Positions 8,202 to 16,293 of a DNA stretch of 34,001 nt are shown piece by piece. The notes below the pieces were generated by a model. The model had not been told where the DNA came from. It ran no database searches and saw only the letters and a program-made list of their open reading frames with translations. A program made the position numbers and the translations under genes. The stretch's first letter is position 1, and each line of letters begins with the position of its first letter. This DNA comes from a virus. The stretch lies in IMG/VR virus record IMGVR_UViG_3300031841_001540, positions 1 to 34,001 of that record; one strand, 5' to 3'.

Positions 8202-8936
8202 TTACATAAATTCTTTCATATAATCTCTTGTCTCGTCTTTACATACAAGCCAAAAAACTAGTAAATACCTGTCTCCACTTTTAACAGGCAGTCCTCTATG
8301 CATGTGAGTTAGGCTTGGAAATATTAAAGCATTGCCTGTAGGCAAAGGCTCAACAATCCCTTTACGCATAAACTCAGTACCACCGCCTTCATAATCTCCT
8401 GTATTCAGGGGTACTACTATACTTATATCGGAACTAGCATCGTGATGCCATGCTCCTTGTTTTTTATCTCTTAAATTGTAATTAGCTATCTGTATGTTAC
8501 CACCTGTAACACATCTATTCCAAATACTGAGTAATATTGGATTGATAACCCTGTCAACCACTTGCATAAGCGAATGATATAGCTGTGGACACTTTTCATA
8601 CAAAACAATCTCTGGTATTTGTCTTAACTCGTCTTCCTCTTGATTTGGCTCAAAAGCAAATTGTTTGGTCATGTTGTGCATTTCATCAATCAACAAGGTA
8701 CAAAACTCTTGTGAAAATAAAGGTACTGTATGCACATCCTTTAATGGTTCTTTGATGATGTCATTTAAAGGAAGGTTATCTAGTGAATCTAGCTGTTCAT
8801 TATAAAAGTCACCTAAGATAGGTAATGTTTCTTTAGTTTTAGCTAGTGTTTTTTTTTCTACAAACCAATCTGAAGCAAAGCCAAGTAAAAGATTTTTAAG
8901 CTCATACTCTTGCTTAGCCTTGGTTTGTGCCAACAT
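8202..8936 (-). CDS. 2-oxoglutarate/Fe(II)-dependent oxygenase (prolyl hydroxylase-like)
   Basis: A 244-residue protein whose C-terminal half is a double-stranded beta-helix oxygenase. The iron ligands are visible as H164-x-D166 in AWHHDASSD and distal H213 in HMHRGLPV, and R223 in SGDRYLLVFW is the expected 2-oxoglutarate anchor. GGGTEF (184-189) between them is typical of the prolyl 4-hydroxylase-like group. All four cofactor residues are intact, so it should be active. The gene sits inside the tail/virion block, so a virion protein or host surface/translation protein could be the substrate; this is inference. The N-terminal 70 residues are not recognised. Confidence 0.85.
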   Translation of the reverse strand: MLAQTKAKQEYELKNLLLGFASDWFVEKKTLAKTKETLPILGDFYNEQLDSLDNLPLNDIIKEPLKDVHTVPLFSQEFCTLLIDEMHNMTKQFAFEPNQEEDELRQIPEIVLYEKCPQLYHSLMQVVDRVINPILLSIWNRCVTGGNIQIANYNLRDKKQGAWHHDASSDISIVVPLNTGDYEGGGTEFMRKGIVEPLPTGNALIFPSLTHMHRGLPVKSGDRYLLVFWLVCKDETRDYMKEFM

Positions 8937-8940
8937 GGGT

Positions 8941-9537
8941 TTATTGTGGTGCTACTAATGAAACCGCCATCATAAAGTCATCCATATCAAAGTCAGGCTC
9001 TTGACTTAATACCTGTATTAATCTCTCTACAGCTTGCCTTGATATCTCTGAATCAAGTGGGTTGTTTAATATAGCCATAACCTCTGCTTCAAATCCTGCC
9101 TCAACCAATGGCATAAATATCTCTTGCATGGCTTGTTCTTTAGACATTTGTATTTCAGCCATGCCTTCTTGTTGAGACATTTGTGCAATACCACCTTCTT
9201 GAAATGTAGGTATGCTACCTATAGCACGCATAGCATCACCTCTTGCACCTTGTATCTTAATTTTTTCTTGTTGCAGTCGGTCAATCATATCTGCTACTTT
9301 TTGTGCTTGTGCAAACTCCTTGTTTCTAACAAGCATATCGTATTGCTCCATCATGTTTTCTATTTCCGCATCTATTGCAAAACTTCTGCTTGCAGGCGAC
9401 CTTTCATTAAACCTAGGTTCATTATCCATCATACCTCGTAAACCACTTTGCACAGCAACTTTTGTTTCAGCACCTGCAGTCGCACCCTTTGAAACCTGTT
9501 GCATTAAATTATTTATCCTTTCTCTTAAATCTGCCAT
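8941..9537 (-). CDS. Hypothetical helical protein in tail block (198 aa)
   Basis: A 198-residue, Met/Gln/Glu-rich helical protein with likely coiled coil at residues 60-100 (MEQYDMLVRNKEFAQAQKVA region) and a short Gly motif FQEGGIAQM. It carries no signal peptide or enzyme motif. It lies between the 109-residue tail-associated gene and the oxygenase with gaps of 8 and 4 bases, so it is transcribed with the virion genes. Its role could be structural or as an assembly factor. Confidence 0.65.
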   Translation of the reverse strand: MADLRERINNLMQQVSKGATAGAETKVAVQSGLRGMMDNEPRFNERSPASRSFAIDAEIENMMEQYDMLVRNKEFAQAQKVADMIDRLQQEKIKIQGARGDAMRAIGSIPTFQEGGIAQMSQQEGMAEIQMSKEQAMQEIFMPLVEAGFEAEVMAILNNPLDSEISRQAVERLIQVLSQEPDFDMDDFMMAVSLVAPQ

Positions 9538-9545
9538 TTTGCTTC

Positions 9546-9875
9546 CTATGTTATGTTTATAGTTATGTCGCCACCTGTAATCACTGAAACAGTGCCTAAG
9601 CTTGTGGTAGCTTCATAACCTGCAGTATTTGGATTATCTGTTAAATCTATCCAATTATTGCCACTATATACCTGTAATACGTTTAGTGTTGTATTCCATA
9701 TTACATCACCTTGTAAAAAATTCAATTCAGCCACTTCTGTAGCGTTGAATCTAGGCGTTCTATTTGGGTCAAACTGACCTAAATTAATTTCTAAAACTCT
9801 TACAAGCCTGTTAAAAACTTCAGGGCTTACCTCTTGCATTGCTAAAGGCAGCCTACTTGGTAAAAGCTTAGCCAT
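9546..9875 (-). CDS. Small tail-associated structural protein (109 aa)
   Basis: A 109-residue protein. Its middle, GDVIWNTTLNVLQVYSGNNW, followed by IDL, is a short beta motif that recurs in phage tail and fibre proteins. The N-terminal half is helical (SPEVFNRLVRVLEINL). The start overlaps the stop of the large tail gene as TAATG, so the two are coupled. It is probably a small virion component attached to the tail. This is based on motif style and position only. Confidence 0.6.
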   Translation of the reverse strand: MAKLLPSRLPLAMQEVSPEVFNRLVRVLEINLGQFDPNRTPRFNATEVAELNFLQGDVIWNTTLNVLQVYSGNNWIDLTDNPNTAGYEATTSLGTVSVITGGDITINIT

Positions 9876-11737
9876 TATCTTCTACCGTCAGGGTTTATGT
9901 CTAACCTTGTATATCCAAGTCTCCACTTGTAACCTGTTCTGTTATCAACAGCAGCATCATCATCACTTTGTAATCTAAGTACAGCTTGTCTACCTCTTGC
10001 TCTTACATGTACTTGGTCTGTGTTATTTGATATATCTGTAGTTGCTCTAGTTGTTAATGAATCGCTTGGTGCATTTCTCGTTTTAAGCAACATGTTTATT
10101 TGTGGTACTCCAGACTCAACATTGGTGCCGTAAAACTTAACATCAGGTATCATCCTTCTTACAAAAGTAAAGCTGTTACCCTCTTGTAAATCAAAGTCTG
10201 AACTTTCAATAAAAACACCATCCATAGGTGAGCCGTCAGCATCGTCACCGTCTTCTTGGTTAAATATGTAATTGTTTGCTGTAGCTAATGGCTTGCCGAA
10301 CACGTTTTGGTCAATCCAAGCAGTTCTTACTAATTGACCGATAGACCATACGCCTTCTAAATAGTTATAAATTACATACCTTGATATTTCTTCTGTGCCA
10401 TCGCTTTCAGCCGGGTAGAACCACCAGACTTCGTTGTATTCTTTGTTTAATACCGCAAACACCTTAAAGGCTTGCCCTAGGTCTAAATCTTCTTGTACAT
10501 AACTTAGAACGCTGCAGGGCAGTTTTTGTACTGAACCTGTATAAGAGTAAAAACCATCGTCACCCATCCAAAATACGCCACTAGGTGCGTTGATAGCCGC
10601 ATTAGGTCCAATCATACCTGTGCCTTCATTAATCAAATTAACTGCAAATGTAAGCGGTGGCCCAACAAACTGCATACTATACATAGATGTGTCAGTCCAA
10701 ATAAGTATTTCTTGTCTTGCTCTTAAACCACCTCGTATCTCACTACCTGCAGATAATCTAACAGAACCTGCTGTGTTTGTAGTTTGTGGTTCCCATTCAG
10801 TAATAGTTTCTTGGTCTGAAAAAGCAACAAGCATTGGGTCAGAACTGCCTGACCTAGCACCACCTACTATTGGGTCAGCACCTAATACGATAACGTGCCT
10901 ATCAATATCACTCACTATGGTTTGTAATCCTACGGTTGGTGCTAAGTTAGCACCTGATAAAGATGTAATGTTTACAGCTCTTGTAGTCGTACCGTTCGAT
11001 TCATCCCAATAAAATATACCACCACCCCTAGGGTGCAGTATTAAATCTTCACCAAAGTTGTCAGATGACCATAGTCTTAATTGGTTTGTAAATGAAATGC
11101 TTGTAGATGCACCGTAAGCACCTTGACCCCAATTACCAGAGCCAAAACCTGTTGATTGTACAAAGAAATCTAAGCCAATATTAAGTTGATAAGCTGCATC
11201 TGTGGCACTACCGCCGTTACCTGTATCGCTACCATTAGCAGTAGCAGTAGCTGTGAAGGTATAAGTATTAGCGGTTGGCACAGAGGTAATCTCATACTCT
11301 TGGTTTAAAACTGCTGCTGTTATATTTCCACCTAGCGATACTGCTGAACTAAAAGTAACAAAGTCACCTATTACAGCACCATGAGCTGAGTCAGTTGCTG
11401 TTATGGTTGCAGAGCCATTAGTTGCTGCAAAGGTTACGCTATTAGTGGTGTTTTTTCTGATAGGCGTAATATCATTGATACCGTTGCCTTCTACAACATA
11501 AGCTTTCTTATGGGTGCCAACAAAAAGATATTTGTTTCCTTCTAAAGATATCCATGGAAATAAATTACGAGCTGTGCCAACAAAAGTAGATGATATGAAC
11601 TTTGTCCATCCACCTATTTTTTCTACAAAACCTTTACGAAATCTAACAAGAGAACCGTCGAACCAACCTCCAGCATTGGTGTAGCTTGTTCCCTCTCTAT
11701 CTATTCCTGCTTTAAATTGAAACTTTGCAAACGGCAT
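9875..11737 (-). CDS. P22 gp10-like tail hub / DNA-stabilisation protein (620 aa)
   Basis: A 620-residue, beta-rich protein. The N-terminus FKAGIDREGTSYTNAGGWFDGS and repeated aromatic-rich strands (for example NLFPWISLEGNKYLFVGTHK and GVFWMGDDGFYSYTG) suggest a propeller-like fold, as in the P22 gp10 packaged-DNA stabilisation family, which plugs the tail below the gp4 adaptor. A Thr/Ala-rich insert at residues 95-175 may be an added Ig-like or decoration domain. A gp4-like gene is present upstream, which supports the pairing. The family match is from pattern and should be confirmed by profile search. Confidence 0.7.
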   Translation of the reverse strand: MPFAKFQFKAGIDREGTSYTNAGGWFDGSLVRFRKGFVEKIGGWTKFISSTFVGTARNLFPWISLEGNKYLFVGTHKKAYVVEGNGINDITPIRKNTTNSVTFAATNGSATITATDSAHGAVIGDFVTFSSAVSLGGNITAAVLNQEYEITSVPTANTYTFTATATANGSDTGNGGSATDAAYQLNIGLDFFVQSTGFGSGNWGQGAYGASTSISFTNQLRLWSSDNFGEDLILHPRGGGIFYWDESNGTTTRAVNITSLSGANLAPTVGLQTIVSDIDRHVIVLGADPIVGGARSGSSDPMLVAFSDQETITEWEPQTTNTAGSVRLSAGSEIRGGLRARQEILIWTDTSMYSMQFVGPPLTFAVNLINEGTGMIGPNAAINAPSGVFWMGDDGFYSYTGSVQKLPCSVLSYVQEDLDLGQAFKVFAVLNKEYNEVWWFYPAESDGTEEISRYVIYNYLEGVWSIGQLVRTAWIDQNVFGKPLATANNYIFNQEDGDDADGSPMDGVFIESSDFDLQEGNSFTFVRRMIPDVKFYGTNVESGVPQINMLLKTRNAPSDSLTTRATTDISNNTDQVHVRARGRQAVLRLQSDDDAAVDNRTGYKWRLGYTRLDINPDGRR

Positions 11738-11747
11738 GTTTCATCTT

Positions 11748-12176
11748 CTAAGCTATTCTAATTATAGCTGTTGAAGCCGCTTTTGCTGGAAATACTATTG
11801 TAAAGTCACCTGCTGTGGATGTTTTGTCTCCACCAAAGTCAATTGTTGCTACAGATTTATTAGAATCACTTGAGTTATATATCATACAACCTCTAGCTGT
11901 AATTGTAGCTGTACTAAAAGTTAAGTCACTAAAATCAGTTACAGCAGTTGTACCTGTAGATGACGGAGTTACGTTAGTAAGGTTTGAACCGCCTGAGGTA
12001 TAGTTTGTGCCACTAGCTTGACCTGTAGTAGTAAAAGCTGTTGTTGTAGCACCTAGGGTAGCTGAACTTGTATACAAAGCTAACTTAAAGGTGTCTCCAC
12101 TAGAATTAGTAAAGTTGTGTGTTCCTGTCAAAAGCTCTACTTTAAAGCTTGTTGTAAGAGTAGATGTTATTGCCAT
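11748..12176 (-). CDS. Ser/Thr-rich virion structural (decoration-like) protein (142 aa)
   Basis: A 142-residue beta-rich protein, with about a third of residues Ser/Thr/Ala. The segment FKLALYTSSATLGATTTAF is one I recognise as recurrent in small structural proteins of marine and other phages. It has no signal peptide, so it is a virion rather than a secreted protein. It lies directly upstream of the large tail gene. It probably decorates the capsid or tail. Confidence 0.65.
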   Translation of the reverse strand: MAITSTLTTSFKVELLTGTHNFTNSSGDTFKLALYTSSATLGATTTAFTTTGQASGTNYTSGGSNLTNVTPSSTGTTAVTDFSDLTFSTATITARGCMIYNSSDSNKSVATIDFGGDKTSTAGDFTIVFPAKAASTAIIRIA

Positions 12177-12177
12177 A

Positions 12178-12477
12178 TTAAATACCTTTTATTATTTTTG
12201 CTAAATCCTCACTACCTCCTGCAGACAAATCCTGAATTAAGGTAGCTTTATAAGATTTTATAGCATTTTTAATATATATCAAACATACTTCGTAAATTAA
12301 ATCTCTATAGGCTCTAGCCTGTGCCTTTACATGTTCTGGCTTATCATCCGATACACCCACTATTTTATCCGTTAATTGTTCTGCCCAAAACTCAGGCGGA
12401 TGACCGCCAAACTTAGTAGTAGCAACCTCAACCATGCCAAGCTCAGGCACTCCGTCAGGTGTTATTTTTATTACCAT
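12178..12477 (-). CDS. Small hypothetical protein (99 aa)
   Basis: A 99-residue helical protein with a compact N-terminal strand region (PDGVPELGMVEVAT) and a helix with aromatic residues (YRDLIYEVCLIYIKNAIKSY). It overlaps the upstream Rossmann-like gene by 7 bases and ends one base before the start of the decoration-like gene, indicating tight coupling. No family recognised. Confidence 0.65.
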   Translation of the reverse strand: MVIKITPDGVPELGMVEVATTKFGGHPPEFWAEQLTDKIVGVSDDKPEHVKAQARAYRDLIYEVCLIYIKNAIKSYKATLIQDLSAGGSEDLAKIIKGI

Positions 12478-13202
12478 TTTTCAGGCTCCGGTGGTTGTAA
12501 ATGACTATCATACCTGTCTGCCATTTGTGGCAGTATTTGTTTTTTCTGTACTTTGAGTTCACTCATTTTCTTTACTTGCATGCCATCTTTACCTGCTACA
12601 GGTATGTATGGGTCTGCAAGCCTGTGGTAGCCATACAGTCTTTGTTGTCCGGGTATATTGGTATCTAGTAAAGAACTACTTGATGCTACCTCTACTTGTA
12701 TACCTTTTTCCATACACTTAACTAGCCAAAACTCTACACAAGCTCTTCCTGCTTCTGCAAAATACAAATTGTTTTTATAGGTGAAATCTATACCAAATAG
12801 CTTTATGTTTGACACATCGTTCCAATACGCAAAGGCTACAGCATAAGCCACAGTATTGTTTAGATAATGACAATTGGTTGCTTTTACTATCTCTTCTATT
12901 GGGTATTCAACAAGGTTTTTACATCTTGCATCGTTTTCACAGGTATATATTGGTTTGTCATGATTTGTCAGCAGCTCTTTCATGCAATCGGTTTGACCGC
13001 CTGCATCTTGTGTATCTAAGAACCTGCTTGGTGGGTCCATCATAAATACTCTGTCATGAAATATTACAGAAGCCACTGCGTTTATAGCCCACACCTCATC
13101 AAAATGTACGCTATGCGATTTAGCCATATTATAGTCAAACCAGCTTTTACCTAGTCCAACAATGGCAACGGTCTTACCGTTAAGTTTTTTTATTGGTTTC
13201 AT
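12471..13202 (-). CDS. Rossmann-like protein resembling MptE/DUF115 or sialyltransferase-fold enzymes
   Basis: A 243-residue protein. It opens with a nucleotide-binding type strand-loop, KTVAIVGLGKSWFD (residues 9-22), then DEVWAINAVA (35-44) and, later, IKLFGIDFTYK after an Asn-Thr-Val-Ala-Tyr-Ala helix. This order (GxG, A-I-N, N-x-x-A, L-x-G-x-D) is shared by the MptE-like/DUF115 group and by GT42-type sialyltransferase folds. An enzyme acting on nucleotide-sugars or pterins is possible, but phages also carry such genes with unknown role. It sits inside the tail block and overlaps the next gene. Family call tentative. Confidence 0.5.
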   Translation of the reverse strand: MKPIKKLNGKTVAIVGLGKSWFDYNMAKSHSVHFDEVWAINAVASVIFHDRVFMMDPPSRFLDTQDAGGQTDCMKELLTNHDKPIYTCENDARCKNLVEYPIEEIVKATNCHYLNNTVAYAVAFAYWNDVSNIKLFGIDFTYKNNLYFAEAGRACVEFWLVKCMEKGIQVEVASSSSLLDTNIPGQQRLYGYHRLADPYIPVAGKDGMQVKKMSELKVQKKQILPQMADRYDSHLQPPEPEKW

Positions 13203-13224
13203 TTTCTCTCTCTCTATTTGAAAC

Positions 13225-13872
13225 TTATGTTACGTTTGTTCTTAGTGAATCATACCTCATCTCATCCCTAGTATCTCGTCCTTCTCCTAGGTTCTTAAGT
13301 CGTAATAACCCTTCTTTAAATCTAGCTTCGTATAAGCCAATATCTGCTGGGTCTAGTTTTAAAAATATTGCACCTTCTAATAAACAACCGTATAACAAGG
13401 TGTCAGGTGCTTCTGTTGATAAATATGTTGTACCTGAGTCACCACCTGCAGTTAAAGATACAGGTTTAGCCAAGTAATGTAGCTCCATAGAATAGTTTGC
13501 GTCAGGAACAGGAGCTATCTCAAATGTTGTTTGGTCAAATATAGCGTAATATCTTGGTTTGCCTCTTGTTGTTGTATCAGAAACAAACTCTTTAATAAAA
13601 GAGTTATGCTTTAAATCTAAGTAATCATAGTTGTTAGAACTTATAACAGCCAAAGAAAAGGGTGCTAGAAAGTCCGATGGTGTGCTTAAAAATCTATTAT
13701 CTTGCGAAACATTACCAGACACATTCTTTCTTTGGTCAGGTATTTGTACCGCTTTAAGTATTCTTTCTTCTGCTTGTTCAATAAAAGTATTTAGATTATT
13801 AACGAATGTTGTTTCATCTGTTTCTAAATAGTCTTGTATCGCAGTCTTTAATGTAGCTAATGTAAAACTCAT
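13225..13872 (-). CDS. Tail adaptor, T7 gp11 / tail tubular A-like (215 aa)
   Basis: A 215-residue protein with the typical start of this adaptor family: a helix with DYLETDETTFVNNLNTFIEQ and EERILKAVQIPDQRK (residues 13-48), then beta segments with LSTPSDFLAPFSLAV and PVPDANYSMELHYLAKP, and a C-terminal helical hairpin. In short-tailed phages it forms a ring linking portal or gp4 adaptor to the tail. It follows the gp4-like and zinc-motif genes, consistent with a connector role. Start ATG overlaps the preceding stop. Confidence 0.7.
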   Translation of the reverse strand: MSFTLATLKTAIQDYLETDETTFVNNLNTFIEQAEERILKAVQIPDQRKNVSGNVSQDNRFLSTPSDFLAPFSLAVISSNNYDYLDLKHNSFIKEFVSDTTTRGKPRYYAIFDQTTFEIAPVPDANYSMELHYLAKPVSLTAGGDSGTTYLSTEAPDTLLYGCLLEGAIFLKLDPADIGLYEARFKEGLLRLKNLGEGRDTRDEMRYDSLRTNVT

Positions 13873-14186
13873 GATGTTGTTATTGTAACTGTACCTAAAG
13901 CACTTGTCATGCTATCAGGTATTGTTAGCTTTGTACCTATAATACCTAAGTCATAATTAGTATATACAATGAAACTCGTTGGCGAAACACTTATATCAGG
14001 TCTTGGCTCTCTTACTGCTTGTGGGTCTGCTACGTTAGTAACAGGTTCTAGCTGTGGATGTTTGGTTTCATAGCACTCAGGACAGGTTTTTAAACCGTTC
14101 CATTCTTTACGGAGTTCTCTTAAGCCGTATCTAAAACCACACCTATCGCAAATACCATAAGCGTTTTTGTTAGAAGCAAAAGCCAT
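13869..14186 (-). CDS. Small virion-associated protein with CxxC zinc motif pair (105 aa)
   Basis: A 105-residue protein. The N-terminal half carries two CxxC pairs, CDRC (13-16) and CPEC (35-38), the pattern of a zinc ribbon, around RELRKEWNGLKT. The C-terminal half is beta-rich (Thr/Ser/Ile) and resembles a decoration domain. The gene is coupled on both sides by overlaps between two tail-adaptor genes. I recall the same CDRCGF-RELRKEW-CPEC block in many marine phages. A structural connector role is likely but not shown. Confidence 0.7.
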   Translation of the reverse strand: MAFASNKNAYGICDRCGFRYGLRELRKEWNGLKTCPECYETKHPQLEPVTNVADPQAVREPRPDISVSPTSFIVYTNYDLGIIGTKLTIPDSMTSALGTVTITTS

Positions 14187-14881
14187 TATGCAATATTGTA
14201 ATTTGAAATATCAGGCGTGATTCTTAATGATGCCCTATCTTCATCAGCATCTAAAGCTCTTTGGAACTCTTCTTCGTATATTTGTTTTAGTAAGCCTGTT
14301 CTTTCAGGGTTTTTCTTTATTGATATGTAGTATGCAAGACCTGCAGCCAAACAAGGATAAAACCTAAACGGCATTTGCAAAGTGTTTGTTGCTGCATCTA
14401 CGTCATCCATTCTTGTCAATACGTTTAAATGTATTGTGTATTTGCTTGTTTCATCAGGTGTAGGGTACACGCTGATTGTTGGTGATATTTGTTTATCTAC
14501 AAAAAATTGTAGTGGCTGTCCTTGTGTAGATTTATTCGGTATAGCAGAGTATTCACTTCTTGATAGCCTTGTCATTTGTATGTCTGAGTTTTCAGAGTTT
14601 ACAGTTTGTCTAACAAAAGCATCTAGCACATCAATAGCTGCTGTGCTTACAGAAGAGTCTACATTATAAGATGTTGTGCCTTCTACCATAGCAATAGTCT
14701 TTTCTTGTATGGTCCATTGGTTTAAGCCACGGTTTGCCCACTCAGCAAGTAATAAGTTAAGACTTCTCCTTGCAGTTCTTAAGTCGTAAGCCGTTCTAAG
14801 CTCTAAGCCACATCGTTCAAATGCTTCTTCAATGTAATCAGCTACATCTAATTCAAAGTCTTTTGAGCCTGAAACTGCCAT
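14186..14881 (-). CDS. Head-tail adaptor, P22 gp4-like (231 aa)
   Basis: A 231-residue protein with the hallmarks of the P22 gp4 tail accessory factor family: an N-terminal helix DYIEEAFERCGLELRTAYD, the helix SLNLLLAEWANRGLNQWTI, then beta strands around YPTPDETSKYTIHL and a C-terminal helix with the PFRFYPCLAAGLAYYIS core. In P22, gp4 binds beneath the portal ring and closes the packaged head. The presence of a gp10-like gene downstream and a portal upstream fits this. It supports a short-tailed particle. Confidence 0.75.
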   Translation of the reverse strand: MAVSGSKDFELDVADYIEEAFERCGLELRTAYDLRTARRSLNLLLAEWANRGLNQWTIQEKTIAMVEGTTSYNVDSSVSTAAIDVLDAFVRQTVNSENSDIQMTRLSRSEYSAIPNKSTQGQPLQFFVDKQISPTISVYPTPDETSKYTIHLNVLTRMDDVDAATNTLQMPFRFYPCLAAGLAYYISIKKNPERTGLLKQIYEEEFQRALDADEDRASLRITPDISNYNIA

Positions 14882-14884
14882 AAT

Positions 14885-15136
14885 TTACTTCTTAAGCTTT
14901 CCGCCTCTACCAAGCTTTTTAACGCCTGATTTACCTGACATACCGCCTCTACCAAACTTCTTAACGCCTGATTTAGCACCTCCACCCATCATGAATTTTT
15001 GTACACCTGACTTAGGTACAGCACCACCACCTGCCATTTTGACAGCGTTACTTTCTTTCATGGATTTGGCTATTTCAGCTTTGTCTTTTTTGGATAGACT
15101 GCCTACTAATTTTTTTAATCCTTTTAATTTAGCCAT
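14885..15136 (-). CDS. Very basic Gly/Lys repeat protein (83 aa)
   Basis: An 83-residue, strongly basic protein. Residues 42-80 contain three degenerate copies of a KSGVxKF/L-x-GGG/RGG unit (KSGVQKFMMGGG, KSGVKKFGRGG, KSGVKKLGRGG). The N-terminus is a Lys-rich helix. No fold is recognised. It may bind DNA or neutralise charge inside the capsid, as suggested by the neighbouring set of small basic genes; this is inference. Confidence 0.65.
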   Translation of the reverse strand: MAKLKGLKKLVGSLSKKDKAEIAKSMKESNAVKMAGGGAVPKSGVQKFMMGGGAKSGVKKFGRGGMSGKSGVKKLGRGGKLKK

Positions 15137-15630
15137 TATCTGCTCCTTCTATTTAAAATGTTCTGGTAATCATCACGATTCCAATTCTTATAATAACCTA
15201 TTTTTTCTAATCTTTCAGATGCTTTATTTAATTCATCTAATTTTTGCATAAAAACCATATTATAGCTATCTGCAAAATGTGGTTCAAAGTCCTCTTGTGG
15301 TACTACCGTCTTTTCTTCATGGTCTTGATGAAAACCCATAACCCATAAGTTATTGGGGTTTAAAAAGTTGTTAAGCAAAGATATTCTGCTGTCAAAGTTT
15401 GATGCATCAATATCCATGTTTAAGTCACAATATATGACCACATCTTTGTCTGTGGGAAAGCTTTGACTTATTTCTACAAAGTCAGACCAATACTCACACT
15501 GAGATAGTACAACACCAACTCTATCTGATTCCCATGTTTTTTTTGCGTATGGGCATATAGGGTCATCTGTTTCTAAAACTTCTTTTGACCAATCACGAAC
15601 CTCTTGTTCTACTAATTTTTGTGTTATCAC
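15136..15630 (-). CDS. Hypothetical protein with CPYAKKTW motif (164 aa)
   Basis: A 164-residue soluble protein that starts with GTG inside a GTGA overlap with the stop of the upstream gene. It contains ICPYAKKTWESDRVGVVL near residue 25, a conserved-looking cysteine-bearing motif, and the acidic segment VVIYCDLNMDIDASNFDS. The CP-F/Y-A motif is faintly similar to DUF1415-type proteins, but I would not assign it. It is not basic, unlike its neighbours, so it is probably an enzyme-like or assembly factor of unknown role. Confidence 0.65.
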   Translation of the reverse strand: MITQKLVEQEVRDWSKEVLETDDPICPYAKKTWESDRVGVVLSQCEYWSDFVEISQSFPTDKDVVIYCDLNMDIDASNFDSRISLLNNFLNPNNLWVMGFHQDHEEKTVVPQEDFEPHFADSYNMVFMQKLDELNKASERLEKIGYYKNWNRDDYQNILNRRSR

Positions 15631-15878
15631 TTCTTTTTTGTAAAGGTCTTTACATTAGTAGGTTTGCCGCCCACTCCTTGTTTTTTAGCTCTCTTTCTTG
15701 TTACAGCTGAACGCTTCTCACCTTTAGACATACGATTTGCAGTAGCCTTCGGTACACATTTAGGATATTTTCTTTTAGAACCCTTGGCTTTTTTTCTACC
15801 GCACTTTTCAAAGCCTCCACCCTTTTTAGGCGAGCCTATATCAACCCATTCTTCAGAAAACCACTTGCCTAAACCCAT
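15627..15878 (-). CDS. Small basic phage protein, DUF5872-like (83 aa)
   Basis: An 83-residue, Lys/Arg-rich protein. The pattern GKWFSEEWVDIGSPKKGGGF then CGRKKAKG, YPKCVP and a C-terminal GKPTNVKTFTKK is one I recognise from small basic proteins in many marine phages and some giant viruses (recalled as DUF5872, number not certain). Two cysteines (CGR, PKC) could bind metal. The function is unknown; virion or nucleic-acid binding is plausible. Confidence 0.7.
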   Translation of the reverse strand: MGLGKWFSEEWVDIGSPKKGGGFEKCGRKKAKGSKRKYPKCVPKATANRMSKGEKRSAVTRKRAKKQGVGGKPTNVKTFTKKK

Positions 15879-16150
15879 TATCTGCCACGCATTTTGGTTA
15901 CTTTTCTTCTAGGCTCCATTACAGCACCGCATCCTCTTGCTATAAAACCGCCATCACGCTTGTGAATAATACCGCCTGTGGCAGCTTTTTTTGCACCTTT
16001 ATATTTACCACCCATTTTTTTGTATTCTTTAACCATATAAGCATTTGCATAGGCTGAGGGATATACGTCAAACTTTGCTTTAGCCTTAGCCTTAGCTTTT
16101 GCATATAGGGATGGATTTGCTACATTGCTTGGTGTTGTTGACTTTGCCAT
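15878..16150 (-). CDS. Small basic phage protein with YAKAKAKAK and VYPSAYANAY motif (90 aa)
   Basis: A 90-residue basic protein. YAKAKAKAKAKFDVYPSAYA, continued by NAY and then EYKKMGGKYK, is a widely shared motif of short phage proteins. The C-terminus is Gly/Arg/Lys rich with one Cys. It is fused by TAATG to the next gene. Role unknown; the strong conservation of this motif among unrelated marine phages points to a basic virion or DNA-associated function. Confidence 0.7.
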   Translation of the reverse strand: MAKSTTPSNVANPSLYAKAKAKAKAKFDVYPSAYANAYMVKEYKKMGGKYKGAKKAATGGIIHKRDGGFIARGCGAVMEPRRKVTKMRGR

Positions 16151-16152
16151 AA

Positions 16153-16293
16153 TTACCTCGTTTTTTTTCTTCTTCTTTTTTTTGCTTTGCTTAAAGCTAT
16201 AGCAATAGCTTGATTTCTTGGCTTACCCTCTTTTCTAAGTATGCCGATGTTTTTGCTTATAGCTTTTTTACTTTTTCCTTTAGCTAATGGCAT
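16153..16293 (-). CDS. Tiny basic phage protein, DUF6496-like (46 aa)
   Basis: A 46-residue frame starting at ATG 16293, directly after the TAA of the upstream basic gene. It reads MPLAKGKSKKAISKNIGILR, then KEGKPRNQAIAIALSKAKK and a C-terminal run of Arg/Lys. This matches the small phage family with MPL-KGKSKK-I-KNI and GKP-Q-AIAIALS motifs (recalled as DUF6496). It is too short for usual gene callers but is supported by family similarity, tight spacing and composition shared with both neighbours. Function unknown. Confidence 0.75.
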   Translation of the reverse strand: MPLAKGKSKKAISKNIGILRKEGKPRNQAIAIALSKAKKRRRKKTR

